Source: Alentia gelatinosa (Eukaryota > Annelida > Polychaeta > Phyllodocida > Polynoidae). Taken from it: a DNA stretch of 64,000 bases. The notes under the pieces were generated by a model that did not search any database, was not told the origin of the DNA, and saw nothing but the letters and a program-made list of their open reading frames with translations. Shown here piece after piece: positions 43,512-56,675 of the stretch. Within the stretch, counting starts at the first letter, position 1; the number at the start of each line of letters is the position of its first letter. Location: the NCBI GenBank assembly GCA_950022655.1, contig OX465584.1, forward strand, positions 46,978,723-47,042,722. Direction: 5' to 3'. The position numbers and the translations under genes were made by a program.

Positions 43512-45660
43512 TTAAAGGAGGGTCCAGTTACAAGGATGAACACAATCCTGCTATTGATTCAAACTGTAGTATTTATAAACATTTCATAATGAAGACACAC
43601 AGGATTTCAAGTTAAACGTATAGGAAGGGCCTACCGATTGATGGAAAAGACAAATTTAGTTTTGGTTTGAAAGGCCCGTAATACACTTTGCGCACAATCG
43701 CCTCTTCTACAGCCAGATATATATGGTGCACAGAATGAAGGCAGCACGCTTATAGTGATGCCGTGTATTCTATTCCCCTTCTTATGGTAGAGCACACTAA
43801 TTAATCATGGCGCCACTCTTTTGTACACCTCCCTGAATATCCTATATCCTGTCCTCATAAAGCACTCGCTGTGTGGAGCCCAATATTCACTGAACTGCAA
43901 CGCGTCGGATACTGGAATATTATTGAAATCGTGAACCAGTGCGCTTGAGTAGGGACCCGGAGAATAGCGGACTGGTCCGTTGCCTCTAGTGGTGCACATA
44001 GAGGGCGCTGGGAGCGGTGGTGGGGCAAAGAGGTGTTAAACCGGAAGTGCACAATGTCCTCTGGTGTCCTCTGTAGTGTGGCGGGCGTCCACCAGGAGAC
44101 TGACAGGGCGGCCGCCACTCTCCCCGCAGATCTTTCGTGGCGCTTGGCTTACTAATTTGCTCCAACTTGGTCACTTGATATACTAGGACAGAACCTGATG
44201 CAACGTTCGGGCATTACAATAAAGAAACTGACCAATGGATTGAAGACCAAACTATGAGCAGAATGTGAGTGGGGAACGAACATTGGTGTTAACTGAACTG
44301 CACTGACATTCAACTATTAACTAGAATAATGTGCATCCACAGTTGATGAAATTGCTATTTCAAGCAAGCACATTGTTATCATTGACAAAACACATCCCTG
44401 CAATACACAATGTGTTTTCCACTCAAGAAAGTAGTCCCTCATACAACAGTGATAAATGTGAAATTTACCCCGTGAAAGGGCTATATCTTCCCAACAAATA
44501 GATGATGAAACAGTCGTCATATAATTCCGAAATTGTGATCTGCTGGATATTGGCGTATGAGGCATCTTGGTGCATAGATAAAGGCAGGGCGCGGGGTCTA
44601 TGCTTGGAGAGTGGGCGGGCGCCGTGGAGCCTCATCGCATCATGCGCCACACTGGAGACACGCCACCCTGGAGGCAGTCACCATGACGGGGCCAGAATAA
44701 ACACCACACAGCACCTCCAGCCTCGGGCCTACTGCAGTCAAAGGGGGAGAGTGTATGGACCGGGGTTGGAAGAGTGTATATATTCACCCCTGTTGCCCAT
44801 AGCTACACACATGGTTAGACATACGGCCCTGAAAATATTAGGGTTTTCATGTTGAATGTTTATCGATGATACGGGTAGGCGTCAGTCTCAAGTAAACTCA
44901 AAGGGTAATAGAGCGGAATATACATGTACAAAATGTTTTTACCATCCCAAGCCGTGAACTTTCTCCTTTGGGAAAGAATATTGGTAAACATTATAACAAA
45001 GGATAAACATTTCAATATATTTTCGTTAATTCAAAAAATAAAATAGTGGTTGAAATCAGTTTTGGGAATATCTTTCGAAGAACGCTAGACCTATAGGGAG
45101 TAATAAACGACCATCCCTAAGCTCCGTCGGAAATAGAGAGAATATTACAGGAAAGAAGTCCCTTGCATACAAAATAGTACAATATCTCTTCTTTGATAAC
45201 TCAGATTTGTTATTCTGAATCGTTAATACAATATCAACTGGCTTCAAACAAATACAGTCGAAATCTCCCGGTACTAGACTCTATGTAACATCTTCGCATT
45301 CGCTCGCACATTACTACCGATCTATCCCTCGGAGATTACGGCCACATGTATCTGAAACCAATTAATATTGTGTATATACATGTATATGGCGGGAATGATG
45401 ACGAAATAACTGTGTTGATGATGGAGATCCATTAATTGTATGTGAGTATTGTGAATATGTCTGTCAGCATTTCATGTTATTGTTGAATAGCAGCCACCCT
45501 GCGTGTTTATTACGGGAGGTGTTATCTTACATAGGTTCATTGTCTCATACCTGTCCCCTATAAACCCTGGTGCAGTGTTGTGTTCTGGTTAATGTAAACA
45601 TTATATCACAGTACTCTGTATGCATTTCTACTAATGGAACCGACCTTTTTACCAGAAATG
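43512..45660. other. Gene-free stretch
   Basis: No supported gene. 43990-44130 and 44580-44770 are GC-richer patches, the first with a CCGGAAGT ETS-like site at 44041. Neither has an adjacent coding exon that I can recognise. Confidence 0.4.
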
Positions 45661-45676
45661 GCATTTTAGAATTCTG

Positions 45677-45782
45677 CCTATGGTGTAGATCTAGTTGTGT
45701 TATTTTTCCAGTCAGCCAGAGTTCTGGCATAAATTGAATTTTTTTTTGGTGTATGGTGTATCTATGGTGTAGATCTAGTTTT
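45677..45782. repeat. Duplicated CTATGGTGTAGATCTAGTT
   Basis: The 19-mer CTATGGTGTAGATCTAGTT occurs at about 45678 and again at about 45762. The DNA between is AT-rich. It may be a small segmental duplication or the edges of a short insertion. Confidence 0.6.
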
Positions 45783-45936
45783 CACCCGAACGCACCTTCA
45801 TCTTCAGCTTCACATAAAATTATGATACGAGGGAAGGCTTATAGCATTGTAATGAATTAATTAAGTCATATAGGATTCGGAGGCAAGGCTGAACATCTGC
45901 TGGCGAGGCAACACAGGAATACTCACTAAAGCTAGA

Positions 45937-46126
45937 CTGGTTCCCTGCCCAATTGAATAATGGGACAGGTATGGTCCGATTTGAGGCGACCTTGAACTTA
46001 CGCTGGTTCCAGGGTCATTCGTAGCGCACGGGGAAGCAGCTAGATTTCGCTGCTTCCCCTAGTCCCCGGGGGAATCAGCGTAGGAACCAGCGCAATAGAA
46101 ACCTTGTCTTTTTCATAGGGAACCAG
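45937..46126. repeat. Nested inverted repeats (three levels)
   Basis: The innermost arms are GGGGAAGCAGC (46030-46040) and GCTGCTTCCCC (46049-46059). Outside them are CGCTGGTTCC (46001-46010) and GGAACCAGCG (46083-46092). Outermost are CTGGTTCCCT (45937-45946) and AGGGAACCAG (46117-46126). The outer two levels share CTGGTTCC. The structure resembles a foldback element. Confidence 0.7.
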
Positions 46127-48889
46127 CTCAGATATATCCCACGATGCACCAGTAAACTGGCCTAATATGCGAGAAGGACGTGGGCCAGGCTTCGAGGCGG
46201 ACTAAGCCCTGTTTTCCACTACATTCACATTACCTACGCACAGACACACGTTCGAGACACTCACCCACCATATCTGAACACGCTTCACCTTATTTGTTCC
46301 CAATACATTTTAGTATCTCAAATAAATACATTATTGTTTCATGAATGTATGCGTTAGGACTTATGCAACTAAATAAAGTTTCGATTTTTAAAACGCCAAG
46401 CCACATCTGACTAGTTTATAGAATTGTATAACAGTGACCTTTTATGAAATGCTATATGTACAAGTTAATGCAGAAATGTGTTTCCCATCAGATTACCTCT
46501 GGACCCACTCGAATGCATTAACAAAGGAAGTGAACCCTTCCTCTGCTCGTATAGCTTTCAGCTCCAACTTCCACGAATCCATTTTCCAATTCTGAAACCA
46601 CTGAATCTTGCTCCTGTGCAGAATCAGTACCACTTTACAAATTCGAAATATTGACGAAGATAACTCACTTTGAGGGAGGTGTTATTTCTAGCCACGGATC
46701 GATTTTCTGGCAGGATCGCGTAGTTAATCACATTAATTACCGTTGTGGCCTCCCAGGATCATCCCCTTAACAACTCTAGGCAGCCAATGGTTGGTGTTAC
46801 CCATTGCCCATGTCACGCTCATTAGGTGGTGCTAATCTAAAGGCCCATTTCTAAAGCCCAATTATTCGCCACCGACCGATTTTGCCAACGATCGATAGGA
46901 TAAGATTGCTTTGATTTCATGGTGAGATTTCGGTATGATCATCAAACAGGTAGGTACCTGGGTATACCATGACCGATTATAGTTGATGCCGTGAGGCCTA
47001 TTTCCTGCTTCCGACAAGGTATTGGGCGATTCTTGGGAAGCACTCGTTCTGATATGCTATATGCTCGTATGATATCAGGGGGCGGTGATACAAGCGAAAA
47101 AGAAACGACCCAAAGATAGTTCATCGAAGGTAGCTGTCGCATTCTGACCATCTTTGAATCTCTCTTGCTGAACTTGCAATTGTCACCGCTCAGTTCAACA
47201 ATGCTTAATTTCCTTATAACCTCTTGAAATGTAATTCAGGTAAAGACAATTTTTAAAAAAACACTAGAAGAATGTACCAGTGTTCGTTGGGTATGCGATA
47301 AATCATTCAGTTCAATGTTTGTTCTTGTCAGGATTTTGTCTTGAAACAAAAGTTCGCCAAAATGAAAATATAGATCGGTCGCTAACGTTTTTTATTTTCA
47401 AAAATGATATAACCTGTTTCTACTTGCCAATGTTTCCCTGTCGATAGGCCGATGGTATTTCCTGGTCTTTTATATCTTTTGGCCGTCACTGACTAATTCT
47501 TTTTCTTCTTAGAAATATGTAAGTGGAAACATAAGATAGAAAACTCATCCAATGATCTATGTTCGATTTTGGGCGTTCTGTGGCTGCTGTTCATTGAAAT
47601 GTCTCCCGTATCAATTCAACATGGTTTAATTTTGTCGGGAAGAAGACGGATCATGGGTTTTAAAGTAGGTTGGAGAGTAGCTAGTAGAAGGCTAGTAGAA
47701 ACAGACTATCAATTTATGCCAAAATTTTGTATTGGAGTCTATAGTGTGAAACAGCGTCTCTGTGTAGTGGGGAATAATGCTATTTTACCCGGAAAAATGA
47801 TATAGATCCTATTGCTGGTGAGTTTCAAGATACCAATGGGATCAGTACCAGGGATGGGAAACAATAGTGAATTATCGCCAGTCCGCTTAATAGGCTTCAC
47901 AATTTTTAAACATGCCACTCTAAGCACATCCAGGAATGGAGCACTGGTTCCATAAATGTTTATTATCTCAGAATACTTCTTCCAACCTTTCTCATTGAGA
48001 ATGTGTTTTACCTGTAGGATGACACAATATTATATTTACTCGTTTTGAAGTAGAATGAATCAAAAGAAACCAGTTTTGTCTAATAATTGATGATATTTAA
48101 AAATCCCCAAGTGACCCCACTGTGAATTGTAGGATATGTCTTTAAAGACAGAGATCTCTAATGACTCTATACTAGGCCACGGGAATTCTTATCGTGGCAA
48201 TCATACCAGTAGTTCCAACTGCGTCGCTAGATTAGTTTAGTTAGGAGTTTTTAGTATAACTGGAAGCAATAGGGTGGAATTTCATCTTGCTCTAGGGAAT
48301 CCCCCAGTGGTGCACATCTTTCAGAAAAACAAAATATATATCATGAAATATAAATCAGAGATTAGGTAGGAACTACTGATATGGACATATGTACACAAGA
48401 CCTCAACTGTAGAATGGCAATGTAACTGATGTGCTCAAACCGAGATAAACTGCTTCAAACGAAAACTGATAATATTAACTGATTGCCTTGGTTAGGTCAA
48501 TTTGTCTCACTAAAATGCTCCTATAAATTCCAAACGTATTTAGAATCGAGATATCATTGGATTCAGTATCTTGTTACGGGTAATCGTCGCCGACAATTGC
48601 ACGGGGAAAACTGGTCTCATTGAAATGGAACCATACGATTAAGACGCGGAGATAGTGTTCCAGTAGAGAATCTAAGCAGGATCTTACTTTGACAGATACC
48701 TTGTATGGTACATGAATCCCACCGTGTGAATCCAACTTTATGAAGAACCTTACACGTTTATGTAAAAGTACATCTAGATTCAATAAGATATATCAATATA
48801 GCTGAAGCTGTAATCCCGAGATTGAAGCTGGTTAGTGAGGCAAAATCATCAGACAGTCTTATAGGTCAACTCCTTGGTGCTTGACAATA
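46127..48889. other. Gene-free AT-rich stretch
   Basis: Around 46840-47500 words such as CACCGACCGATTTTGCC and GATCGGTCGCTAACG resemble the interior of the repeats at 16.8 and 60.5 kb, possibly another decayed copy. Otherwise nothing is supported. Confidence 0.35.
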
Positions 48890-49345
48890 ATGCAAGCCGG
48901 GCCTAACCCCCGCTCGCCCCACTTGGCTGGCCCTCCTCACCCCGGATCCCACCTCGGCACGGCTGGTCAATTTGATAAGCACGGGGCAACGATCACCGGA
49001 AGAGATGGCCATCCTTATTGGTGGCTCCCCCTGCTGGGGCGGGGGCTGGGATGACTTTTATAGCCGCAGCTGGCTGGAGGTGTGGCCGCCAGCTGATGGA
49101 CCCTCATCAGATCACTCCCAATTTGTCATAAAGCAAACGCGATCCCGGAGGCGGTGCCGCTGCCTGACAGATTGAATCAAGATGGATAACACCCTCTTAC
49201 CTCGCGAAAATCTGCTCCTCGTGCGAGCTGCCCCGGCGACGGGCGGGTGGGCTTTGGACAGGGGGGGGGGCGGGGGAGCGGTCGGTGCGCCGAGCCTGGA
49301 GGGGGTGAAATGAGCGGGTGGGGGTCAGGGTGTGGTCAAGTCCTA
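48890..49345. other. GC-rich patch
   Basis: GC-rich, with CpG and a G-run tract (GGGGGGGGGCGGGGGAGCGG near 49261). Possible CpG island or repeat. No exon is recognised. It directly precedes the minisatellite. Confidence 0.35.
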
Positions 49346-49486
49346 TTGACAGGTATCCATGATGCATGGTGGCCTCGCATTGCTGCGGGCGAAGAGGGGA
49401 CGGTATGTCACCACTGGTTATCGGATTCACACATCCTGCTGAGCTGCCTGGCGCCGGCTGCCCGGCGAGCACTACCCACTGCCCGC

Positions 49487-50333
49487 CAACAGCCACCTAT
49501 CAACCACTACCCGGCACACACCAAACGCTAACCACTCTGTATCACCCGCCATCTGCCAACCACCAACAGCCACCTACCAACCACTACCCGGCACACACCA
49601 AACGCTAACCACTCTGTATCACCCGCCATCTGCCACCCACCAACAGCCACCTACCAACTACTACCCGCCACTCACCAAACACTAACCATTCTGCATCACC
49701 CGCCATCTGCCACCCACCAACAGCTACCTACCAACCACTACCCAGCACACACCAAACGCTAACCACTCTGTATCACCCGCCATCTGCCACCCACCAACAG
49801 CCACCTACCAACTACTACCCGCCACTCACCAAACACTAACCATTCTGCATCACCCGCCATCTGCCACCCACCAACAGCCACCTACCAACCACTACCCGGC
49901 ACTCACCAAACACTAACCATTCTGCATCACCCGCCATCTGCCAACCACCAACAGCCACCTACCAACCATTCCCCGCCACTCACCAAACACTAACCATTCT
50001 GCATCACCCGCCATCTGCCACCCACCAACAGCCACCTACCAACCACTACCCGGCACTCACCAAACACCAACCAATCTACATGACCCTCTATCTGCCACCC
50101 ACCAACAGCCACCTACAAGCCATTCCCCACCACTCACCAAACACTAACCATTCTACATGACCCTCTATCTGCCACCCACCAACAGCCACCTACAAGCCAT
50201 TCCCCACCACTCACAAAACACTAACTGCTTTATATCACCCACCAACTGCTAACCACCAACCATTCCCTATACCCTGCCACTGGCCAACATCTCCCCACCA
50301 GCCACATACCAACTTTATTTCTGCCATATACAC
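49487..50333. repeat. 77-bp minisatellite, 11 copies, built of heptamers
   Basis: The word CAACAGCC recurs at 49487, 49564, 49641, 49718, 49795, 49872, 49949, 50026, 50103 and 50180, and a degenerate copy starts at 50257. The period is exactly 77 bp throughout. The 77-mer divides into eleven heptamers such as CCATCTG CCACCCA, CCAACAG CCACCTA and CCAACCA CTACCCG, all variants of a CCAACCA-like word. This is a two-level (7 x 11) tandem array. The strand is very poor in G. Open frames through it are by-products of composition and period. Confidence 0.92.
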
Positions 50334-51615
50334 CCACTCTTTGCTACCCACCAACCATCAACCTCTTTCGGCAATTCACCATGAACTCCCTACCAACCAT
50401 TGGCCACCCATCAACCACTCCCTGCCACCTGCCATAAACCAACCACTCTTCACCCTTGCTATCAACTAACCACTCTCTGCCACACACCAATGACTCCCTG
50501 ACACGTGCCAATGCGAAGCACTCTCCATCACCCATCACCTACCAACCACTATGTGCCCACCTCCACACACCAACTGATTTTCACCACATCTCACTTACCA
50601 ACTACTATCAACCAGCTGCAACTGGTGAGCCACTGTCCACCACCTGCCACTGCCACCCTCTCTCTACCAACCACCAAACACTGCTATGAATCACCACCTA
50701 ACAAACATTCTCTGTCACCTGACACCTATCAACCATTCTCTGCCACCCACCATTTACCAATTATTTTCAACAACCCGCCACCATTCAACCACTCTATGTC
50801 ACCTGCCAAACACTTTCTGCTGTATTACCAGCAGGCCACTGTTCACCATCTGCTGCCCTCAATCGACTGCCTGTTGTTTACTTATGAGTATCAACTACCT
50901 GAGACCCTTCAACCATTGTCTACCACCCATCATTCATGACCTACCGCATACCACCTGCAGTGTGCCACCTGCTGCTCATTGTACACTGCCCATCACTCAC
51001 TACTGCAAGTCACCAGCCCTACTTGCCACTCACTCCCCAGTGCCCGCTACTCTGCAACCATCACCTGCTACCCACTGTCTGCCACCTGCAACCTGCTATT
51101 CACTGACCGTTTCGAACTGAGGCCTGCCCAACAACCACTATCCAGCAGCCTTGCCCACTGCCAACAGCCTGCCACCCACTGCCTGCTACTGGCTCCCCAC
51201 TATCTGCTGCCCAACCCTCCAACATCTGCTACCTGCCACTCAGCACCAATCACCGCCTCCCACTGTCAGGCATCCACCAGCCATTACCTGATTCTGTTGT
51301 GTGCAGATGTCATACCCCTCCTACTCCACTGCATACACCTGACCACCCACAGCCTGCTACCCAATACCTACTACCTGGCACTGTTATATCAGACATCATA
51401 CACCGCCCACTGCCTGCCATATACTTCCGACCACCCATTGCCAGCCACCCACTACCTACTGCTTGGCTCTGTTACATGCAGATATCATACACCACCCACT
51501 GCCTGACACATACCACTGACTACTCACTACCTGCCACCCACTTCCCACTGCATAACGCCCACCATCCACTGGCCACTGCCGACTACAACCCACTGCCTGA
51601 GCTTAGCGTCTCTGC
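50334..51615. repeat. Degenerate CCA-rich extension of the minisatellite
   Basis: The same heptamer flavour continues (CCAACCA CTCTCTG CCACACA at about 50470), then blurs into CTGCCA/CCACT-rich DNA up to about 51615 with no fixed 77-bp register. I read it as an older, unhomogenised part of the same array. The Pro/His/Thr-rich frames here are not credible genes. Confidence 0.7.
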
Positions 51616-54438
51616 CCTTGATACGTGAGGCCATCAGTATTCACCGTTTAAGACCACCGACACAAGGGACTGAAGTCTAGGTGAACAATTGGTTTTTGCC
51701 GACAGCTGCGTTTTCCGGGAAGACAGATGGGACGGTAATCCTGCTGTGAAGACCAAACTGATTGTTTGGAGGTCAAACCAATACTTTCAATGGAGAACGA
51801 GATTTATTCTGCTTCAGGAACGACTGGGGTTATTGCATTAGAATAGACGTTTTGTACTGACAGGCGGCGAAGGAACATGTGTGCAGGGTGTCTGCAGCTA
51901 ACAGGGGGAGTTCACTAACCATGACCATTGCCCGTGGGAGAGATTCTAAGAGATCTAGCGTTTGAAAATAAAGATAATCGTCCCTGAGGACAGTTTCCGC
52001 AGTCTATCTACGCCAGATTTTCTATGAATGTTTTGAAGTGAAATGACCCACATTGTTTATACCCTCGACGTTGTGGCGAAAAATATCCTAGCGAGGGTAT
52101 CCCATTGGATATTGTAGGTGAATCAAACTGATAAAAACAACCTTATATTGGCTAGGTTGGGTACTTAGTCGGCGACTCAGCAATAGGTACATTAACTCAG
52201 AAAAACGCCCCTATAAGTCTTAAATATGTTTATACCTCGATATGGGTAATCATCACCGACAACTGAAGAAACTCTACTATTAAGACGAAAATATTGTGTT
52301 CCAGTACAGGATCTCAGTGGGATTTTCCATAGGTGAATGCCGCTGAGGTACAATCGTGTGAATTCCGCTTTAGAACAGTCACCGGAATTAATGATATAAA
52401 CACACATACCACAATACTTTAGCAAATAAGCAACATTTGCGAAGTGAAAGACCAGTTTTCCTGATGCTTCCTATGACAGATGGGTCAGAGTTAATGCTGC
52501 AAGTGCGCCATTAAAGCATGGCATACTCTTAGTAAATACCCTTGGCGTGATTGGCGAGGCGGGGTCCAGTCACGATTCAGATATTATATACAGAGCAGTC
52601 GTAACGAGACGAAGTACTCAGACACGTCTAGTATGAAATGCGCCTACAGAAGACGTGCTGGTGACTCTCCCTGTATCATTTTTAAATAATGGAATGTTTA
52701 TTGACAAGAACATATGTATCACATTAAGAAACGTTCTTCCATTTTCCTTGTCCTTACAGAATTAGGACAGGAAATATGATATTATATCAAATACACTGTG
52801 CGCGAATATTTCCATGTGATAACATGATATAGACATGACATAGGACAAAACACTTGATTTGTGATTTGTTCACACAACATTTGCAAAAAGAATTGATTAA
52901 AAGACTCAAATTCTACTCACAAATAAGAAAGAAAGGGAGCGAAACTGAAAGAATTCAATTGTATATATATTTATCACATTTCAATAAAAATAAAACACTT
53001 CAATGCTCTTATATTTTATTATCCGCCTTATCTTGAGTCTCACCACTAAACCGTAATAAGCCTACAGATCGTTAATTAGTAGAATACTGAAATAAATCCT
53101 CTGCTTGCAAAGTAGTACGTCAGTATATCGGCAGCTATCTTAATCTTTCCTTTGTTAACTTGATTAGACGCAATATCCACTCGTTTATTACGACACTCCA
53201 ACTACGTGGAATATAGGAGCATGAATATCAAAATCACGGAAATATTGCGTATATACTTCAAGCCATGGAACTATAAGGGTTGGGTTATAATACTATTATC
53301 AATCATCCTTTTCTTTTCATTTAGAAAAAGATTTAGGCAGATGAATTAAACCATTGACAAGAAACGATTTTTGCTCCCCATATCAATTGATTGTATTATT
53401 TTTGATTTGTACAAGATAAAATCTCTCTTATAATTTTTTTTTTCAATCTTTATACTACATGAACGTCAGTCAATATAGACTGGTTTTAGTGTCCATGCAG
53501 TGGACTAATCATATTTGTCGGTACAATCATTGAGTTCGGTCTATAATCCCTGGTATCCAAGATTATAATAAAGGTTACCACATTCAGCGTTAGCTACAAA
53601 TTTTGGTTTTAGCATACTAGGTAAAGTATTAGCCATGTTAGCTTAGTCACAGTTCATCAATATCACCCTGTGGGGATATCACCAGTATACGGTCTGCTCA
53701 AAACATGATTGATTGTGTGTACTATATTGTCAAAGCTGAATAGTGGTTTGATTATCAAGAACATTGCTTCGATAAGTCAGTGCTTTAAAAGAAAGACCTA
53801 ACCAGACTGCATCCAATGACTGTCAAGCAGCACCACCAAAGCATAGATGATGGATATCCTTTAGAATCCATACTGGAAATCCACCTGGCTTCGTAGATGG
53901 CTTCTACGTAGATTCCTCAAGGTTAATATGTACCTTGTCCGTGTTCTCAGTCTGGCAGACGGAACGGATGAGCTATGTGTTGAGAATGAGAAAGATGAAG
54001 TTTGTGCGGAAACTGATGGGAACGTCACGCACCGTGCAGCCACACAGACTGGTGGGGATTATCTATGACAGCCTTTGTCAAGCCAAGTCTATATTTCACA
54101 GTGGGAGTCCCGCCAAGGATATCCACAGGTTTTGTAGTAGTAGCCTGATTTGTCACACAACGTCTTCTCGTTTCCGAGACAGCTGCACAGTAATAATGTT
54201 TATGAAAGTTTCTTTTTCTACTTCAGAGATACCGCCATTATACATACGTGTGTTGCTGTTGCCGGCTAGTAAGACTTCGGCAGCTATTGAGACATGATCG
54301 ATCGTATAAATAATATCAGCTTTTCAAGGGCCTCCCTACGGGTTTTAGTGTAAGTTAGTTTTTATTGGCCGAGAACCCTATTCACACCACTAGAGAACTC
54401 AGATTTGAATAAAACAAAGTTTTGTTACATCATCAACA
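51616..54438. other. Gene-free AT-rich stretch
   Basis: No supported gene. On the minus strand between 54300 and 54030, short segments such as SIAAEVLLAGNSNTRMYNGG and TVKYRLGLTKAVIDNPHQSV read like a decayed coding sequence in two frames. I cannot name a family. Confidence 0.35.
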
Positions 54439-54441
54439 TAA

Positions 54442-54689
54442 AGTCCGGCGTCCATCTACTACGATATGGCTCCAATATGGTCTACGATGCACCTCTTGAT
54501 ACAAAATCAAAATCGTGTCGGAAGGTCACCTAAGATCGGGGCAGTTTACCACGTCTCTGCAATTAGAAACCGATGAAAAATGGGGGTCTACCCCTGACGA
54601 TGCATTGTGAATTGGCATGTCTAGACATGTGTCTACGATTTTTCACCTTACATATCGGTAGGTCTATCGTAGTAGGTGAACGCTAGGCC
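54442..54689. mobile_element. PIF/Harbinger-type MITE, copy 2 (248 bp)
   Basis: Homologous to 33990-34242 in the same orientation: CGTCCATCTACTACGATATG at the left, CATGTCTAGACATGTGTCTA in the middle, ATCGTAGTAGGTGAACGCTA at the right. TAA flanks both sides (54439-54441 and 54690-54692). The left terminus is slightly eroded (AGTCCGGCG instead of GGCCAGGCG). Confidence 0.85.
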
Positions 54690-54697
54690 TAAAAGCC

Positions 54698-55443
54698 GGC
54701 CCTCACCAACCACGATGGTCTACGACATACTTCCCGAAAGCTACGATTTGAAATGGCCAAATCGTGACCTATCGGGAGGTCCCCGATAGTTTAAAATCGT
54801 GGACATGGTTTGAAATCGTAGAGCGTAGAAATGCCTTTGGAGGACCAAAAACATGAACCATGGTCACGATTGCCTCACGATTCAATCGGTGTACCAATTT
54901 AGATCTTAGGCAGAGTTTTAATATTGAAATATATTATAATTTTAGAAATATTTAATGAATCTAAATATTTTTTTAGACGTATTTACAACATATTATGATA
55001 ATATTTTCCAGACACTAAAACAATCAAATTGAAGAATATAACTGTGATAGAATCATAATTCTGTTATGAAACTATTATTTTCAGGCACTTAGACTTCCTC
55101 AAATAATATCATATTTACAGCGATTATACATCTATATGCGCCCTACCTAATTCCAGAATTTCATAATTTTCCGTTAAGTATTTCACCCGACAGAGATATT
55201 TTCCCGATAAATCACACACAATACCCTACGACAGGCTACGAAAATTCCAACATGTTGGATTTAATCGGGACCTCTACGATTGACGTTTTCTATCGCAGCC
55301 TATCGTGAGGTATCGCAGACGGCATCGCAGAAACCTGTTCCACCTACCACGATTTTTGCTTACCTCACAATAGAATCGGTATGGTGTCGGGAAGGCAGTC
55401 GTAAGGCCTATCGGGACCAGAATCGTGGTAGGTGGGGGTCCCC
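54698..55443 (+). mobile_element. Harbinger-like 0.75-kb repeat, copy C (uninterrupted)
   Basis: The left end GGCCCTCACCAACCACGAT and the inverted right end ATCGTGGTAGGTGGGGGTCC give imperfect terminal repeats whose inner part (CACC.ACCACGAT) resembles the PIF/Harbinger-type MITE ends. No ORF and no clear target duplication. It abuts the MITE at 54689. The sequence around 55031 is the empty-site equivalent of the Ngaro insertion in copy B. Confidence 0.7.
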
Positions 55444-56659
55444 TCTTACTCTCCAAGAGAAATGTAGTTTAATCTCAGGCAATACAGTTCCTTAATACTG
55501 CGTGTTAAGAAGCAATACATTGAGGGAGCCCAGTCTCTCTTACAAGAAGCTAACAGCCCAATCCCAACCACCAAGAGAGTACAGAGTTTTGTACAATGAG
55601 ATCCATATCTGACCTCCAAGGTTGCAGGGGTGCGACTACTCGGGGTTTGGTTGCTATTAGGTTGACTGCCACCTCTCTCTCCTCTCTTATCCGACTTAGA
55701 GGTTAGTGTGGTTCAACCCGGGCTGTTTCATTCTCACACCAAGCAATTTTTTTAAATGGGTTCTGAGAGGCGAAATACTTAATATAGTCATAGCTCACAA
55801 AAACAGACAATGAAGAAGACAATGAAGAGTCATTTACATGATCTATTAAACGTTTATTCATTCTGCTGAAACCTTTCAGTTAATAAATTGTAAATGTCAT
55901 ATGGAGCCATATATATATTCTTAGATGTCCCTGAAGTCATTACAGATAAAAATGATAAATCCATGTTAGAGTCTCGTTTCGTAGATAGATATATATAAGC
56001 CAATAAGCACCCACGATAATAAGGTCCACTTAGTTTTCTCAACAAGTATATCTAGATAGATGCGTTTTATATATCTGCTGAGATATCCGTTTAATCTTTA
56101 AATACAACTATCTAAACCTTATAAATGGTAATTTGACATTGTATATATGGAATGTAAAAACATGTCATCTCTTGGACTGACAAGTTTTCTGAAAAAATAC
56201 TAAGTTAAAAAAATGCACAAATCCTTTCATATCATTCTCTATCCAATCAGATAAGGCCACCAAGGCACTTTTAGTCAACTTTATAACGGTATACCTTACC
56301 AGACCCAGTGTACATATGCGTGAATTGTGGTAGACGTCAGTGTTGTGATACTTCTGTAAATATACATACTGCGGATAGAGAAGGCTAGAGAGTACCTAAT
56401 ACTAGTGAACAATATAGACCACAGTGGATACATAAAAAGTTGTAGATTCTACACTCATATATATACTAGCCTCACGTTATATAAATGAGGCTAATTTACC
56501 TCTCTGCGGCTCTTTACCATTGTCTACTAATGGAAGGACTATGTAAGGCCACCCACATTAATTTCCCTCTCAGCCATCTTGGAGTGTACATACCACCACA
56601 GATCACGATTCTCTTGTGAAACTGAGATGAAAAAAAACAACTTGTAAATTCCTGGGGCT
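55444..56659. other. Gene-free AT-rich stretch
   Basis: No supported gene or repeat. Short frames only. Confidence 0.4.
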
Positions 56660-56675
56660 ATAATAGCCTGGTACC

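Noticed and set aside
49487..50333. CRISPR-like array
   Set aside because: Repeats are contiguous 77-bp units without unique spacers, in a eukaryotic context.
50505..51628. Overlapping plus-strand frames of 109-175 codons, Pro/His/Thr/Cys-rich
   Set aside because: They lie in degenerate CCA-rich satellite DNA. Absence of stops follows from composition.
53935..54297. 120-codon plus-strand frame
   Set aside because: No recognisable domain; the opposite strand reads more protein-like.
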